Of a DNA stretch of 35,060 nucleotides, positions 1 to 9,431 are shown in pieces. Position 1 is the first letter of the stretch. Every line of letters begins with the position of its first letter. The notes under the pieces are model-generated. The model saw only the letters and a list, made by a program, of their open reading frames with translations, was not told the DNA's origin and did no database searches. This DNA comes from an uncultured Mycoplasmatota bacterium (lineage in GTDB: Bacteria > Bacillota_I > Bacilli_A > RF39 > UBA660), in assembly GCA_947642475.1 (NCBI GenBank), contig CANRSQ010000008.1, forward strand, positions 1-35,060, read 5' to 3'. Position numbers and translations under genes: made by a program.

Positions 1-871
1 AACCTGTAACTTCCGATATTGTTTCAATATCAATGTTTTTCGCAAGCATATTTTTAGCTATTTCCAATTTTTCTTGTCTTGATCCTTGGCGGGTTCCTTC
101 CTCTTGGGCATTACTAATTTTCTCATATTCTACTAAAGCATCCAGCTTTTCTTTCTCCCATTCATGCAATACAAATTCATCCTTACTCATCCTAATCACA
201 TCTCCTATAAACTTATCCAATTCGTTTTCTTCTAAGATGCCATCTAATATATCATATAATTCTGTAAATGTTTCAGCAGTCAAAGCCGCTAACCACACTA
301 CTTCCTCGTCTCTGTTTCCATTATAATATAACTTTCTATATACTTCAAGATATTTTAAAACAATTACAAAGTTTTCATGATACACTTCCTTCTTCGTTAT
401 ATCATATGGAACTATTATGTTTTCTTTCCTTCCATAGTTTTTTCCTCTTGTATTTATATTTAATTGAAACAAATATATATCCTTTAACTTAGACACCTTT
501 TCCCCTTTTTCTAAAAGTGTTGAAAATAACTTTGTTTGTAATAAGAAATTTCTTAGTTTTACATTTTTAAACTGTTCAGTATTTATTTCTACTGATATAT
601 GCATATTATCATCCAGTATTGCATGCATATCTATCACCTTTTGATACTCCTTATGATTTTCCTTTAGTAATTCATTAGGTCCAAAAGTCATTTTTGTATC
701 TTCTGGTAATTTTTCTAAATGTAAAGATGACATTATTAATCTTTTTAAAGCATTTTTATTTGATAGAAATATCCCTTTAAAACAAGGATCAAAAACAATC
801 GGGATCAGCTTGCAGGTTTTATCTAATTCTACTAAATCTTCTCTAGCATACTTAGATTTTGTCTCAGTCAT
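1..871 (-). CDS. Rpn family recombination-promoting nuclease / PD-(D/E)XK transposase-like protein, 3' end cut by window edge
   Basis: The reading frame opens at ATG 871, after the RBS AGGAGA, and runs without a stop to the window edge (290 codons). It begins MTETKSKYARED. FDPCFKGIF near residue 28 matches the N-terminal block of the PDDEXK_2 / Rpn family. IDMHAILDD followed by ISVEIN supplies the Asp and the E-x-N/Q expected of the PD-(D/E)XK core. The C-terminal part is charged and Gln/Glu-rich, as in Rpn proteins. Known members are DNA endonucleases that promote recombination in a RecA-independent way; many are annotated as transposases without mobility evidence. It stands alone behind copy 1 of the repeated sigma-H-like element. 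No inverted repeats were seen on the visible side. Confidence 0.8.
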   Translation of the reverse strand, partial: MTETKSKYAREDLVELDKTCKLIPIVFDPCFKGIFLSNKNALKRLIMSSLHLEKLPEDTKMTFGPNELLKENHKEYQKVIDMHAILDDNMHISVEINTEQFKNVKLRNFLLQTKLFSTLLEKGEKVSKLKDIYLFQLNINTRGKNYGRKENIIVPYDITKKEVYHENFVIVLKYLEVYRKLYYNGNRDEEVVWLAALTAETFTELYDILDGILEENELDKFIGDVIRMSKDEFVLHEWEKEKLDALVEYEKISNAQEEGTRQGSRQEKLEIAKNMLAKNIDIETISEVTG

Positions 872-921
872 ATTATCGTCTCCTTTCAAACAACGACTGT
901 TTTAAGAAGGCATATTTTACC

Positions 922-999
922 CTCTCATATATATCCTACGATATTTGTACCCCCATTTCCTTTTTTTACAAGAAAAAAATTGCATTTTTTGTGCAATTT
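922..999 (-). promoter_or_regulatory. Sigma-H-like promoter element, copy 1 (most diverged), with terminator hairpin
   Basis: On the minus strand the order is: hairpin AAATTGCA/TGCAATTT (977-999) with a T tract, AGGAAAT (961-955), a 12-bp spacer, ATCGTAG (942-936), then an AT-rich stretch and GAGAGGG. ATG 871 lies 50 nt further on. The layout matches copies 2-4, but a short insertion separates CTTG from AGGAAAT, and the -10-like block ends in G instead of T. The hairpin probably also terminates the M16 peptidase operon ending at 1013. Confidence 0.55.
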
Positions 1000-1012
1000 C
1001 TTTAAAAATCAA

Positions 1013-2290
1013 TTAATCTTTTTTCTTAGTTACAATAATTCTAGTATTATTAGAAAAATCTAAAGAATCAATAAACTTTACACACTCTTCATAATTTAAA
1101 TTTTTATAAATATTATAATAATCATATAAAACTTTGCCATACATTCTAACCTGATAATCAATTACATTATTTACCGCACCCACACTATCAGCCATTGTAA
1201 TTATCTCTTTTAAAGCATTTTTATAAAACAAATCAAAATCTTCCTTGCTAAATTCCTTATCATTTAAATTATTATATATTCTTTCAAAAATATCACGAGT
1301 TTCTATTACCTCGGTACTAAAATCAATAAGTAAATAATCATCATAAAGATCTTTCCAAAAACCAACTGGACGCAAAATATTTTTATCCTCATAAATTTCC
1401 TTATTAAATTTAGAAATGCCACCAAATTTAATATTCAAATAAATTGAAACATAGGCAAGCGCCTTAGCCAAATCCATATCGCTATTTTTAAAACTAACTT
1501 TATAAGCATTTTCTATAATATTATTAGTAACATCCTTATAAATAACTTCCTCTTCTTTAAAAACTTCTAAAGGTTCATCATATTCCCTAATCTGAATATT
1601 CGGTCTATTAGAATAATCTAACTTATCATAGTATTCCTTTATAAACTTAATAGTCTCATCAGGTTTGACATTACCAGTAATCGTTAAAGATATATTTGAT
1701 GGATGATAAAAAGTATTGTAACAATCATATAAGACATTAGGCGTAATATCCTTAATACTATCAGTATAACCAGCTACTGGATAACGATAAGGTAAATTTT
1801 TAAAAGTATTAAACATTGTCGAATGATAAGCTGCTTCATAAGGATCATCAAACCCAGCCTTTATTTCCTGATCAATAATCCCCATTTCCTTTTCAACATT
1901 TTCATCAGTATAATATGGTTTTGTAACTAAATCTAGTAAAACCTTTAAATTATCAAAAAACTTACTAGGAGATTCAAAATAATAACTAGTAACATGATTA
2001 GAAGTATAAGCATTACTATTTGCTCCATTTAGCTGAAAAATACTCATAATATCACTACCATCTTCTTTCGCAAACATCTTATGTTCAAGAAAATGAGCAG
2101 TTCCAAGTGGTATTTCCGTAAATTCATCTTTTAAATGCGGTTTAAACGAAATAATTCCACTCCCATAATGAGTAGTTATTTTCGCTAAAGCATCATGCCT
2201 ATCCATTGGACAAACAAACACCTTAAGACCACAGTCCAAAGTTTCTTCATAAACATCCAAGTCAATAGTTTTATAAGTTTTCTTTTCCAT
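1013..2290 (-). CDS. ymfH: M16 family zinc metallopeptidase (YmfH-like, active-type)
   Basis: 425 aa, typical of the M16B (insulinase/processing peptidase) family. HFLEH near residue 87 is the inverted zinc motif HXXEH, and EKEMGIIDQEI about 70 residues later supplies the third ligand Glu. The middle and C-terminal parts show the usual M16 repeat (NISLTITGN). No signal peptide, so probably cytoplasmic. The start overlaps the preceding M16 gene by 20 nt, so the two are translated together and, as in related pairs, may form a heterodimer of one catalytic and one non-catalytic subunit. B. subtilis ymfF/ymfH have the same arrangement; the substrate is not established from sequence. Confidence 0.85.
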   Translation of the reverse strand: MEKKTYKTIDLDVYEETLDCGLKVFVCPMDRHDALAKITTHYGSGIISFKPHLKDEFTEIPLGTAHFLEHKMFAKEDGSDIMSIFQLNGANSNAYTSNHVTSYYFESPSKFFDNLKVLLDLVTKPYYTDENVEKEMGIIDQEIKAGFDDPYEAAYHSTMFNTFKNLPYRYPVAGYTDSIKDITPNVLYDCYNTFYHPSNISLTITGNVKPDETIKFIKEYYDKLDYSNRPNIQIREYDEPLEVFKEEEVIYKDVTNNIIENAYKVSFKNSDMDLAKALAYVSIYLNIKFGGISKFNKEIYEDKNILRPVGFWKDLYDDYLLIDFSTEVIETRDIFERIYNNLNDKEFSKEDFDLFYKNALKEIITMADSVGAVNNVIDYQVRMYGKVLYDYYNIYKNLNYEECVKFIDSLDFSNNTRIIVTKKKD

Positions 2291-3542
2291 TACCTTGACC
2301 TCCTTCCAATAAATATATAACTTCCATTTTTACCTTTTCAGCCACCCTCTTAACATCGTCTAAAGTAACCTTCTCCATATTCTTTCTTCTATCAGAAATA
2401 CTGTCAGTATCGTCAAACACCATACCCATAACATTATTTAAAATTGAAGATTGACTATCCTCTATCGAAACTAACGCATTGTAATAAACATCCTTTACTC
2501 TTTGTAATTCTTCTTCACTAATAAAGCTTTCCATATTTTTCATTTGTTCTTTAATCAAATCGATAGTTTTATCATAATTAGAAGCATCAATACCAGCAAA
2601 AATAAACGAAACACCAAAAGGTATTCTTCTAGTCGCATAAACATAATAACAAAGTGAATTTTCTTCCCTAACTACTCTATTTAATTTACTAGTCCAGCCA
2701 CCGCCTAAAATATTGTTATAAACTAAAGACACATACTTACGCTCAAAATCAGTTAAATCCTCATATCTAAGCCCAATAGCTAATTTACTTTGCTCTGTAT
2801 CCGAAGTTTCCGTAATAACCTTAAGTTCATTAGCATCCCTATTAATATAATGTTCTTTACGGCTCTTCTTAAAATCACCTTTAATCGCATTATCAATAAT
2901 ATCAGTAATTTTATCCTCATCAGTATTACCAACAACAAAAATATCTAAACTATTTTCCGTAAATAAAGTTTGATAATACTCATATAAATCTTTAGAGCTT
3001 AACTTTTCCGCAAATTTAATACAACCATCAATATCAAATTCACCATTAGGATAAATATCCATCTCCTCCCATACACGTTCCTTACAATAACGGTCTGGAT
3101 CATCCTTTATCCTTTTCATCCTTTCAATATAATCATGTTTCGCAAGTTCAAAAGACTTTTCTTCAAAAGCCCCATCTTTAACTAATGGATTATATATATG
3201 CGATAAAGCAAACTCAATACTTTCCCTATTCATACCCTTTTCCGTATATTTTTCATCTGCAAAAACAGTATCCAAATAAATTATTCTATCAAGACCCGTA
3301 GTTTCACTACCCATTCTAACAGATGGATTATATATGCTCATTCTTTTACGGCATAAATCATCTAAATCAGGATAATCATTAGTTCCATTTAGTAACACCT
3401 TAAAAAGAATTACCCCGTATACTTCATCTTCCTTAGTTCTTTCCTTACCAAAATTAAAAGAAACATGTATTGTTTTAAATTTGTTAGTTTTCACAAAATA
3501 TAAATTATAATTTCCCATTTCCTTTTTAGTATATTCCATCAA
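2271..3542 (-). CDS. ymfF: M16 family peptidase-like protein lacking the zinc motif (YmfF-like)
   Basis: 423 aa, similar in fold signature to the downstream M16 gene, but with no HXXEH in the N-terminal third, where the family has its catalytic site. LFTENSLDIFVVGN and the long YNNILGGGW stretch match the second M16 repeat (the GG-W substrate-binding region). It is therefore probably the non-catalytic partner of the 1013-2290 product. It follows deoD after a 31-nt gap carrying the RBS AGAGGTGAT and belongs to the yqeG-deoD-ymfF-ymfH operon. The start is either of two adjacent ATG codons. Confidence 0.8.
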   Translation of the reverse strand: MMEYTKKEMGNYNLYFVKTNKFKTIHVSFNFGKERTKEDEVYGVILFKVLLNGTNDYPDLDDLCRKRMSIYNPSVRMGSETTGLDRIIYLDTVFADEKYTEKGMNRESIEFALSHIYNPLVKDGAFEEKSFELAKHDYIERMKRIKDDPDRYCKERVWEEMDIYPNGEFDIDGCIKFAEKLSSKDLYEYYQTLFTENSLDIFVVGNTDEDKITDIIDNAIKGDFKKSRKEHYINRDANELKVITETSDTEQSKLAIGLRYEDLTDFERKYVSLVYNNILGGGWTSKLNRVVREENSLCYYVYATRRIPFGVSFIFAGIDASNYDKTIDLIKEQMKNMESFISEEELQRVKDVYYNALVSIEDSQSSILNNVMGMVFDDTDSISDRRKNMEKVTLDDVKRVAEKVKMEVIYLLEGGQGNGKENL

Positions 3543-3573
3543 ATCACCTCTTTATTATTATATCTTTTTTTAC

Positions 3574-4281
3574 CTATTTTATAGCATCTAAAGCAAGTTT
3601 AATCATTGTATCAAGCGACTTTTCCCTATCCTCAGTACTAACAACTGAAGAAGTATACTTAGAATCAACAATAGTCATCAAACAAGTAGCTTTTCTGTCA
3701 AACATTTTAGCCAAATAACACAAAGCAAAAGCCTCCATTTCCGTAGATAAAATACCCTCAGGTAAACTGCTTAAATAAGTCTCTAAATCAGTTATATAAG
3801 CATCAAAAACATCACTACTACAAGTCATTCCAACATGCAAATTAACATCATTTTCTTTAGCAACCTTAATTATTTTTTCATTAAGTTCCTCACTAGGTAA
3901 AACAAAATGACAATCTTCCTGATTAATATCTAAAGCAAAATTACTAGAACTATAAACCTTATTAGTTAAAACAACATCAAGCAACTTTAAAGAAGGATCA
4001 TTAGCGCCAGCAGAACCAATTCTAATAATTTCCTTAACATCATAAAATTTGAATAACTCATAAGCATAAATACCAATACTTGGAATTCCCATTCCAGAAC
4101 CCATAACCGTAATTTCAGTTCCCTCATAAGTTCCAGTATAAGCATACATTCCTCTTACCTTATTTACTAACTTAACATCAGTTAAAAACTTTTCTGCAAT
4201 ATATTTTGCACGCATTGGATCGCCAGGCATTAAAACCTTTGAAGCAATCTCACCTTTTTTAGCTTCATTATGCGGTGTCAT
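3574..4281 (-). CDS. deoD: Purine nucleoside phosphorylase, DeoD type
   Basis: 235 aa, full length for the hexameric DeoD class. It reversibly cleaves purine (deoxy)nucleosides with phosphate to give the base and (deoxy)ribose-1-phosphate in nucleoside salvage. Visible motifs are MPGDPMRAKYIAEKFL near the N-terminus (phosphate-binding Gly and Arg), RIGSAGA near residue 87, STEMEAFALCYLA (ribose-binding Met-Glu) and TIVDSKYT, which carries the catalytic Asp. The start ATG lies 1 nt beyond the stop of the HAD gene, so the two are translationally linked. No other deo or pup genes are adjacent. Confidence 0.95.
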   Translation of the reverse strand: MTPHNEAKKGEIASKVLMPGDPMRAKYIAEKFLTDVKLVNKVRGMYAYTGTYEGTEITVMGSGMGIPSIGIYAYELFKFYDVKEIIRIGSAGANDPSLKLLDVVLTNKVYSSSNFALDINQEDCHFVLPSEELNEKIIKVAKENDVNLHVGMTCSSDVFDAYITDLETYLSSLPEGILSTEMEAFALCYLAKMFDRKATCLMTIVDSKYTSSVVSTEDREKSLDTMIKLALDAIK

Positions 4282-4282
4282 A

Positions 4283-4876
4283 CTATCTTTCCTCCTTATT
4301 GTTATAATAACTATTTACCGTAAACTTTTTTCTTTTATTTAATTTCTTAGTCATAATATTTTGTAAAACTCTACTAGTTCCAGTTTTAAAATCATATTTA
4401 TCACCAACAGGATCTACTAAAACACTGTAAATTCCAAATTCATTCGCGCCCTTAATATCAGTAAGCATTTGATCTCCAATCATCGCTGTATTTTCTCTAT
4501 TACTATCTAAAGTAATAAGCGCTTTTTCAAAAGCTTCTTTTTTAGGTTTATCAGCTTTAAATAAATAGCCAGTTTCCAGCTTATAAGCCACTGGAATTAC
4601 CCTTTCTTTAGTATTATTAGATACAATCAAAATATTAAAACCTCTTTTATCAAGATCAGCAAATAAATTTTGAAGTTCTTTAGAAACATCCATTCCATTT
4701 ACAGGAAGTATTGTATTATCAATATCAAAAATCAAATTATATATACCTCTTTTATGAAGATAATCATAATCTATTTCAAAAACACTAGCTGCATACATAT
4801 CAGGAATAACAACATCCTCATCAATACCACGTATTACCTTAAAAAAAGATTTTATCATTTCAATATTTTTACTCAT
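4283..4876 (-). CDS. yqeG: YqeG family HAD-IIIA phosphatase
   Basis: The start at 4876 (MSKNIEMIK) follows the RBS AAAGGTGAT at good spacing, giving 197 aa. An in-frame ATG at 4909 lies upstream of the -10 and lacks an RBS. The HAD motif I FDIDNTI (Asp51, Asp53) lies near residue 50, motif II is ILIVSNN, Lys is in KADKPKKEAF, and the acidic motif is IGDQMLTDI. These complete the HAD phosphatase active site; the physiological substrate is unknown. In B. subtilis yqeG sits next to the ribosome-assembly GTPase gene yqeH, but here it leads an operon with deoD and two M16 peptidases. Confidence 0.9.
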   Translation of the reverse strand: MSKNIEMIKSFFKVIRGIDEDVVIPDMYAASVFEIDYDYLHKRGIYNLIFDIDNTILPVNGMDVSKELQNLFADLDKRGFNILIVSNNTKERVIPVAYKLETGYLFKADKPKKEAFEKALITLDSNRENTAMIGDQMLTDIKGANEFGIYSVLVDPVGDKYDFKTGTSRVLQNIMTKKLNKRKKFTVNSYYNNKEER

Positions 4877-4899
4877 AAAATCACCTTTTCTATAATTAA

Positions 4900-4908
4900 A
4901 GTATATCA
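4900..4908 (-). promoter_or_regulatory. Candidate extended -10 promoter of the yqeG operon
   Basis: The minus strand reads TGATATACT, an extended -10 (TG-A-TATACT), 24 nt upstream of the ATG at 4876. The -35 region is poor. The 5' UTR would be about 17 nt and would just include the RBS. Confidence 0.5.
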
Positions 4909-4961
4909 TATTTATGAATGATTACCTTAAAATAAAAATATTTTTTACATAATTTGGCAAA

Positions 4962-5810
4962 TTATTTTTCATCCAAATGTTTTGTCATAACATCACTAAA
5001 ATTGCGTCTTTCTATTTCTTTTAAACTTCTTTTCGGCGTAGGTAACTGTTCTGGCATAATCCCACCTTGCCCTTCAATAAAAGTTCTAATATCTTTTCCC
5101 ATATTATAATGTGTATTAATTGCCTTATTTTCTCCTTTAACATTATCCATTTTTAATTTTTGTTCAGTTTGCGTTATTCTAAACAAATTAGCGGCTAGTT
5201 CCACACTGCCCATATTATCTAAAATATCCTCCCTATACCTAAGTCCCTTCCTTCTAGCAATATCATTTGCTGTCTCACCATTATATAAACCTTTATAACC
5301 AGCATTATGAAACTTATCAAAGTTTCTAACCCCAGCATTTTTAGCCGTCCTATTTAATGAATAATTACCCTTTTTAGTTAAATTTCTTTGATAAAATCTT
5401 TTCTCATCTTCTGTTAGCAAGTCATATTCCATTTCACTAATCTCTTGTTTTCTAGTTTGAATAGCAAAATAAGTTTGACCTAACGCAATTACTTCTTTTT
5501 TAGGATTACCATTTTGAACGATTAAATAACACGCATATCTAGATAGTTTATAATCTACTATATGCTTAGGCTTTGCATTACTCGGCATTTCTACCGTTTT
5601 CCTGACCTCAGGAAAATGGTCTAAAGTATTGTTTTTACTATTGTTACAGGCAATCATTGCCTTTTTTATTACCTTATGAAAATTTTCCCATTTTGAGTAT
5701 TCTAATACAACCATTAATTCTCTCGCATACCAAAACTCACAACCATTCTCATCAATATTTTTAATAGTTTCAAAAACATTACAACCAACTTCTAATTCTT
5801 TTTCTTTCAT
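4962..5810 (-). CDS. dinD: DinD-like protein with N-terminal BRO-N domain
   Basis: 282 aa, close to E. coli DinD (about 274 aa). Residues 10-115 form a BRO-N domain (CEFWYARELMVVLEYSKWENF, later HIVDYKLSRYACYLIVQNG). The middle carries the conserved LSRYACYLI...ALGQTYFAIQTRKQE block and KGLYNGETANDIARRKGL. E. coli DinD is LexA-controlled and inhibits RecA filament activity; function here is inferred from family only. No LexA box is visible upstream. Instead copy 2 of the sigma-H-like element lies 47 nt before the ATG. It stands alone between the uvrA operon and the yqeG operon, an accessory-type insertion. Start supported by the RBS AGAAGGAGATG. Confidence 0.85.
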   Translation of the reverse strand: MKEKELEVGCNVFETIKNIDENGCEFWYARELMVVLEYSKWENFHKVIKKAMIACNNSKNNTLDHFPEVRKTVEMPSNAKPKHIVDYKLSRYACYLIVQNGNPKKEVIALGQTYFAIQTRKQEISEMEYDLLTEDEKRFYQRNLTKKGNYSLNRTAKNAGVRNFDKFHNAGYKGLYNGETANDIARRKGLRYREDILDNMGSVELAANLFRITQTEQKLKMDNVKGENKAINTHYNMGKDIRTFIEGQGGIMPEQLPTPKRSLKEIERRNFSDVMTKHLDEK

Positions 5811-5856
5811 CTTAACATCTCCTTCTCTAACATAATAAAAAAATAAAATAAATTGC

Positions 5857-5937
5857 CCCTCTATATGTAATATACGATTTTTCTATACCAAATTCCTGCA
5901 AGAAAACAAAAAAAATTGCATTTTTTCAGCAATTTTT
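5857..5937 (-). promoter_or_regulatory. Sigma-H-like promoter element, copy 2, with uvrA terminator hairpin
   Basis: Minus strand: hairpin AAAAATTGC/GCAATTTTT (5911-5937) plus a T tract, CTTGCAGGAATT with core AGGAATT at 5897-5891, a 12-bp spacer, ATCGTAT (5878-5872), then TACATATAGAGG. The dinD ATG is 47 nt downstream. The hairpin starts 10 nt after the uvrA stop and probably terminates that operon. Confidence 0.65.
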
Positions 5938-5946
5938 CTCTCTATA

Positions 5947-8760
5947 CTACTTCAAATAAGGTTTTAAAAACTGTCCAGTATAACTTTCCTTAACATCCAC
6001 TAACTCTTCAGGTGTTCCAGCAAACACAATAGTTCCGCCGTTATCTCCACCTTCAGGACCTAAATCAACAATATGATCTGCTACTTTAATAACATCTAAA
6101 TTATGTTCAATAACAAGCACAGTATCGCCATTATCCACAATTCTATTTAAAATAACAAGTAACTTTTTAATATCATCACTATGAAGACCAGTAGTAGGTT
6201 CGTCTAAAATAAATAAACTCTTACCCGTAGGTTTTTTCTGAAGCTCTTTAGCAAGTTTAACACGTGCCGCTTCTCCACCAGATAAAGTAGGTGCGCTTTG
6301 ACCTAACTTAATATAAGAAAGTCCAACATCCATTAAAACCTGTAATTTATTTTTAACCTTAGGAACATTTTCAAAAAATTCTAAAGCCTCTTCAACAGTC
6401 ATCTCTAAAACATCATAAATATTTTTCCCTTTATATTTAATTTGTAAAGTTTCCGTATTATAACGAGTTCCATGACAAACCTCACAAGGAACATAAACAT
6501 CAGGTAAAAAGTGCATCTCAATTTTCTTAACACCATCACCCCAGCAAGCCTCACAACGGCCGCCTTTAACATTAAATGAAAATCTTCCCTTATCATAACC
6601 ACGCATTTTAGCTTCTTTAGTATTTGTGAAAACATCACGAATATCATCAAATACACCAGTATAAGTTGCCGGATTACTTCTAGGCGTTCTACCAATTGGA
6701 GCTTGTGAAATATCCACTACCTTATCAATATTTTCTAAACCTTTAATAGATTTAAATTTACCTGGCTTAGTTTTAACTCTATATAAATTGTTAGCAACAG
6801 CTTTATATAAAATTTCATTAACTAAAGTACTCTTACCACTTCCACTTACCCCAGTTACGCAAATAAACTTGCCAAGTGGAAATTTAACATTCACATTTTT
6901 TAAATTATTTTCAGAGGCACCCTTAATTTCCAAATATTTTTTATTACCGGCTCTTCTCTTAGAAGGTACTTCAATTTTCTCTTCACCAGTTAAGTATTTA
7001 CCAGTTAAACTATTTGGATTTTTCATAACCTCTTCAGGCGTTCCTTCTGCCATAATACGCCCACCATGAACACCAGCTTTAGGACCAATATCAACTAAAT
7101 AATCAGCCGCTAACATCGTATCAGTATCATGTTCAACAACAATCAACGTATTACCTAAATCACGCATTTCCTTCAAAGAATCAATTAATCTTTGATTATC
7201 CCTTTGATGTAGTCCAATAGAAGGTTCATCTAAAACGTATAAAACGCCAGTTAATCTAGAACCAATCTGCGTAGCTAATCTAATACGCTGCGCTTCCCCA
7301 CCAGATAAAGTTCCCGCTTCACGTGATAAAGTTAAATATTCAAGACCAACATTAATCAAAAATTCCAGTCTAGATTTAATTTCTTTAATAATAAGTTCAG
7401 ATATTTCAGCCTCTTGTTTAGTAAGTTTGATTTTATCAAAGAAAATATTAATATCTTTAATACTTAATTCTGTAAGTTCATAAATATTTTTCTTACCAAC
7501 TAAAACCGCTAAAACACTATTATTAAGTCTAGCACCATGACAAGTAGGACATTCAAGCTCAGTCATGTAATTTTCAATCCACTCACGAATCCAAGTACTT
7601 TTAGTTTCCATATATCGGCGTTCTAAATTAGTAATAATACCTTCATAAACACCTTTACTAGTTCTTGTATTACCCGCCTTAGAAGTATAATTAAAAGTTA
7701 AAATATCATTAGTACCATATAAAACAATATCAAGTTCTTTTCTAGTAAGTTTACTGATAGGCTTATCCATATCAATACCATAATGTTCACAAGCAGTCTG
7801 TAAGTTCGTAAACATAATATTGTTGTCATCGCTATTATTAATAACTTTAATCGCACCTTCATTAATACTAAGTTCCTTATCAGGAATAACTAAATCCTCA
7901 TCAATTTTATACTTAATACCAAGACCCTTACAATCAGGGCAAGCACCATAAGGTGCATTAAAAGAAAACATTCTAGGTTCAAGTTCAGGTAAAGAAAAGT
8001 CACAAAGAGGACAAGCATAAGTTTCACTCATCAAAATCTTTTCCCCACCTATAACATCAATTAAAACTTTGCCTTTTCCAAGTCGGGCCGCCATTTCAAC
8101 TGCTTCATATAAACGACTTCTAACCTCATCTTTAATAACTAATCTATCAACAACAACTTCAATCGTATGTTTTTTATTTTTCTCTAAAACAATGTCTTCT
8201 GATAAATCATAATCTTCTTCATCAATAACTACTCTAACATAGCCGTCTTTGCGCAAATCATCAAGTAAATCTTTATGTGTACCTTTTTCTAAAGCAGCCA
8301 CTGGACCTAAAACCCTAATTTTCGTTCCCTCATCAAGCCTCAAAATATCATTAACCATCTCTTCAATACTTTGTGAAGAAATAGGAATATGATGATTAGG
8401 ACAATAAGGTACACCAATACGCGCATATAATAATCTTAAATAATCATATATTTCCGTAACTGTTCCAACTGTACTACGAGGGTTTTTATGTGTAGTTTTT
8501 TGATCAATACTAATAGATGGACTTAACCCCTCAATACTATCAACCAAAGGTTTTTCACTACCACCCAAAAACTGTCTAGCATAAGCACTTAAACTCTCAA
8601 CATATCTTCTTTGACCTTCGGCATATATCGTATCAAAAGCCAAACTACTTTTACCACTTCCACTAACACCAGTCATAACAATTAATTTATCCTTAGGTAA
8701 AGTAATATCTATATTCTTTAAATTATTTTCTCTCGCCCCTTTAACAATAATTTCATCCAT
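5947..8760 (-). CDS. uvrA: Excinuclease ABC subunit A
   Basis: 937 aa, full length. UvrA is the damage-recognition ATPase of nucleotide excision repair and loads UvrB on DNA. Two ABC ATPase halves are seen: Walker [10 protein letters not shown] at residues 31-39 and a second GVSGSGKST near 637, with signatures [12 protein letters not shown] near 483 and [12 protein letters not shown] near 823. Zinc sites are CPLC...CPDC (from about 250) and CEAC...CEVC (from about 737). uvrB, its usual operon partner, is not adjacent. The gene ahead is a 168-aa protein overlapping the uvrA start by 8 nt, and both lie behind an SOS-type promoter. Confidence 0.98.
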   Translation of the reverse strand: MDEIIVKGARENNLKNIDITLPKDKLIVMTGVSGSGKSSLAFDTIYAEGQRRYVESLSAYARQFLGGSEKPLVDSIEGLSPSISIDQKTTHKNPRSTVGTVTEIYDYLRLLYARIGVPYCPNHHIPISSQSIEEMVNDILRLDEGTKIRVLGPVAALEKGTHKDLLDDLRKDGYVRVVIDEEDYDLSEDIVLEKNKKHTIEVVVDRLVIKDEVRSRLYEAVEMAARLGKGKVLIDVIGGEKILMSETYACPLCDFSLPELEPRMFSFNAPYGACPDCKGLGIKYKIDEDLVIPDKELSINEGAIKVINNSDDNNIMFTNLQTACEHYGIDMDKPISKLTRKELDIVLYGTNDILTFNYTSKAGNTRTSKGVYEGIITNLERRYMETKSTWIREWIENYMTELECPTCHGARLNNSVLAVLVGKKNIYELTELSIKDINIFFDKIKLTKQEAEISELIIKEIKSRLEFLINVGLEYLTLSREAGTLSGGEAQRIRLATQIGSRLTGVLYVLDEPSIGLHQRDNQRLIDSLKEMRDLGNTLIVVEHDTDTMLAADYLVDIGPKAGVHGGRIMAEGTPEEVMKNPNSLTGKYLTGEEKIEVPSKRRAGNKKYLEIKGASENNLKNVNVKFPLGKFICVTGVSGSGKSTLVNEILYKAVANNLYRVKTKPGKFKSIKGLENIDKVVDISQAPIGRTPRSNPATYTGVFDDIRDVFTNTKEAKMRGYDKGRFSFNVKGGRCEACWGDGVKKIEMHFLPDVYVPCEVCHGTRYNTETLQIKYKGKNIYDVLEMTVEEALEFFENVPKVKNKLQVLMDVGLSYIKLGQSAPTLSGGEAARVKLAKELQKKPTGKSLFILDEPTTGLHSDDIKKLLVILNRIVDNGDTVLVIEHNLDVIKVADHIVDLGPEGGDNGGTIVFAGTPEELVDVKESYTGQFLKPYLK

Positions 8761-9259
8761 TATACATCCCTCTTTTCTTTACATAAACTTCTTTTTCCCC
8801 TTCTTGATGATAACTAATCACATCTAAAACATCATTATCATTCTTATAAGCATCCTTAAACAATTCTATTTCCATAGGAGAAAGATCATTCGTAATTAAA
8901 AATTTCCTAACTCGATCATAATCTAAGCCAAGCATTATATTAATAATTTCCTCACGGTTATACACCTCTAAAATTTCCATAGACTCACAAACATACATAT
9001 CATAATAACCATTATAATTATCATCAACTGAATATAAATGTCCAAATCCTCTAACCTTAGCCAAAACCAAATCAGCATCACTTTCAAAATAACGAAAACA
9101 ATCTTCAGGGTAGCTACACATATGAAAACCTTTTCCATTATTTCCCCATTGTATTTTTCCTTGAACACTGTATATTTTTAAAGTTTCAAACTTTTTACCA
9201 TATCTATTAATAAGGCCCTTATAAAATACCTTGTAAGCAATCACTTCTTTATTATCCAT
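8753..9259 (-). CDS. Small DUF7666-like protein in the SOS-regulated uvrA operon
   Basis: 168 aa, no signal or membrane segment. It begins [32 protein letters not shown] near residue 49 resembles the GFHxC...DCFxYY core of phage and bacterial DUF7666 proteins, whose function is not known to me. A Tyr/Asp-rich middle ([14 protein letters not shown]) and a helical C-terminus follow. It is the first gene after the LexA-box promoter and overlaps uvrA, so the two should be co-expressed after DNA damage. The RBS is weak (ATGGTGG). The family call rests on recognition of one motif, so confidence in the domain is moderate and in the gene high. Confidence 0.75.
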   Translation of the reverse strand: MDNKEVIAYKVFYKGLINRYGKKFETLKIYSVQGKIQWGNNGKGFHMCSYPEDCFRYFESDADLVLAKVRGFGHLYSVDDNYNGYYDMYVCESMEILEVYNREEIINIMLGLDYDRVRKFLITNDLSPMEIELFKDAYKNDNDVLDVISYHQEGEKEVYVKKRGMYNG

Positions 9260-9282
9260 CTAACCACCATGTTTCATAAGCT

Positions 9283-9291
9283 ATTATACCA
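9283..9291 (-). promoter_or_regulatory. Second candidate promoter (extended -10) of the uvrA operon
   Basis: The minus strand reads TGGTATAAT, an extended -10 (TG-G-TATAAT), 24 nt before the first ATG. It lies downstream of the LexA-controlled promoter, so it could give basal, LexA-independent transcription. The -35 region is poor. Confidence 0.4.
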
Positions 9292-9323
9292 CACCTGTCA
9301 ATACCTTTTTAATATACAAACCC

Positions 9324-9353
9324 ATTATACTATCACGAACATGCGTTTGTCAA
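9324..9353 (-). promoter_or_regulatory. SOS promoter of the uvrA operon: consensus sigma-A promoter overlapped by a LexA/DinR box
   Basis: Minus strand: TTGACA (9353-9348), 18-bp spacer, TATAAT (9329-9324). The plus-strand sequence CGAACATGCGTTTG at 9336-9349 fits the Gram-positive LexA consensus CGAAC-RNRY-GTTYG with no mismatch and covers the -35 and most of the spacer. LexA binding here would block RNA polymerase directly. Confidence 0.9.
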
Positions 9354-9360
9354 TATAAAA

Positions 9361-9420
9361 CATAACTTTCCCATAAAGCAAACATAAAATAACCATAAAA
9401 TAAGCATACAATAAACATAG
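9361..9420. repeat. Five tandem 11-bp repeats (CATAAAATAAN) ahead of the YwaF-like gene
   Basis: Units starting at 9361, 9372, 9383, 9394 and 9405 each begin CATA and are 11 bp long. The two central ones are CATAAAATAAC and CATAAAATAAG. A sixth partial CATAG ends 3 nt before the RBS (AAGGTGG). The period is close to one helical turn, so A-tracts would be nearly in phase. Confidence 0.75.
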
Positions 9421-9431
9421 AAGGTGGTAAT

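Noticed and set aside
33-326. Plus-strand ORF at the left end
   Set aside because: Antisense shadow of the partial Rpn-family gene, whose minus-strand frame has protein-family motifs, an RBS and a promoter element.
5811-5946. LexA box for dinD
   Set aside because: No CGAAC-N4-GTTYG match in the gap; only the sigma-H-like element is present.
6405-7069. ORFs of 93-96 aa inside uvrA
   Set aside because: Out-of-frame shadows of the uvrA coding sequence without motifs or RBS.
9361-9420. CRISPR-like array
   Set aside because: The 11-bp units are contiguous with no spacers, and no cas genes are present.
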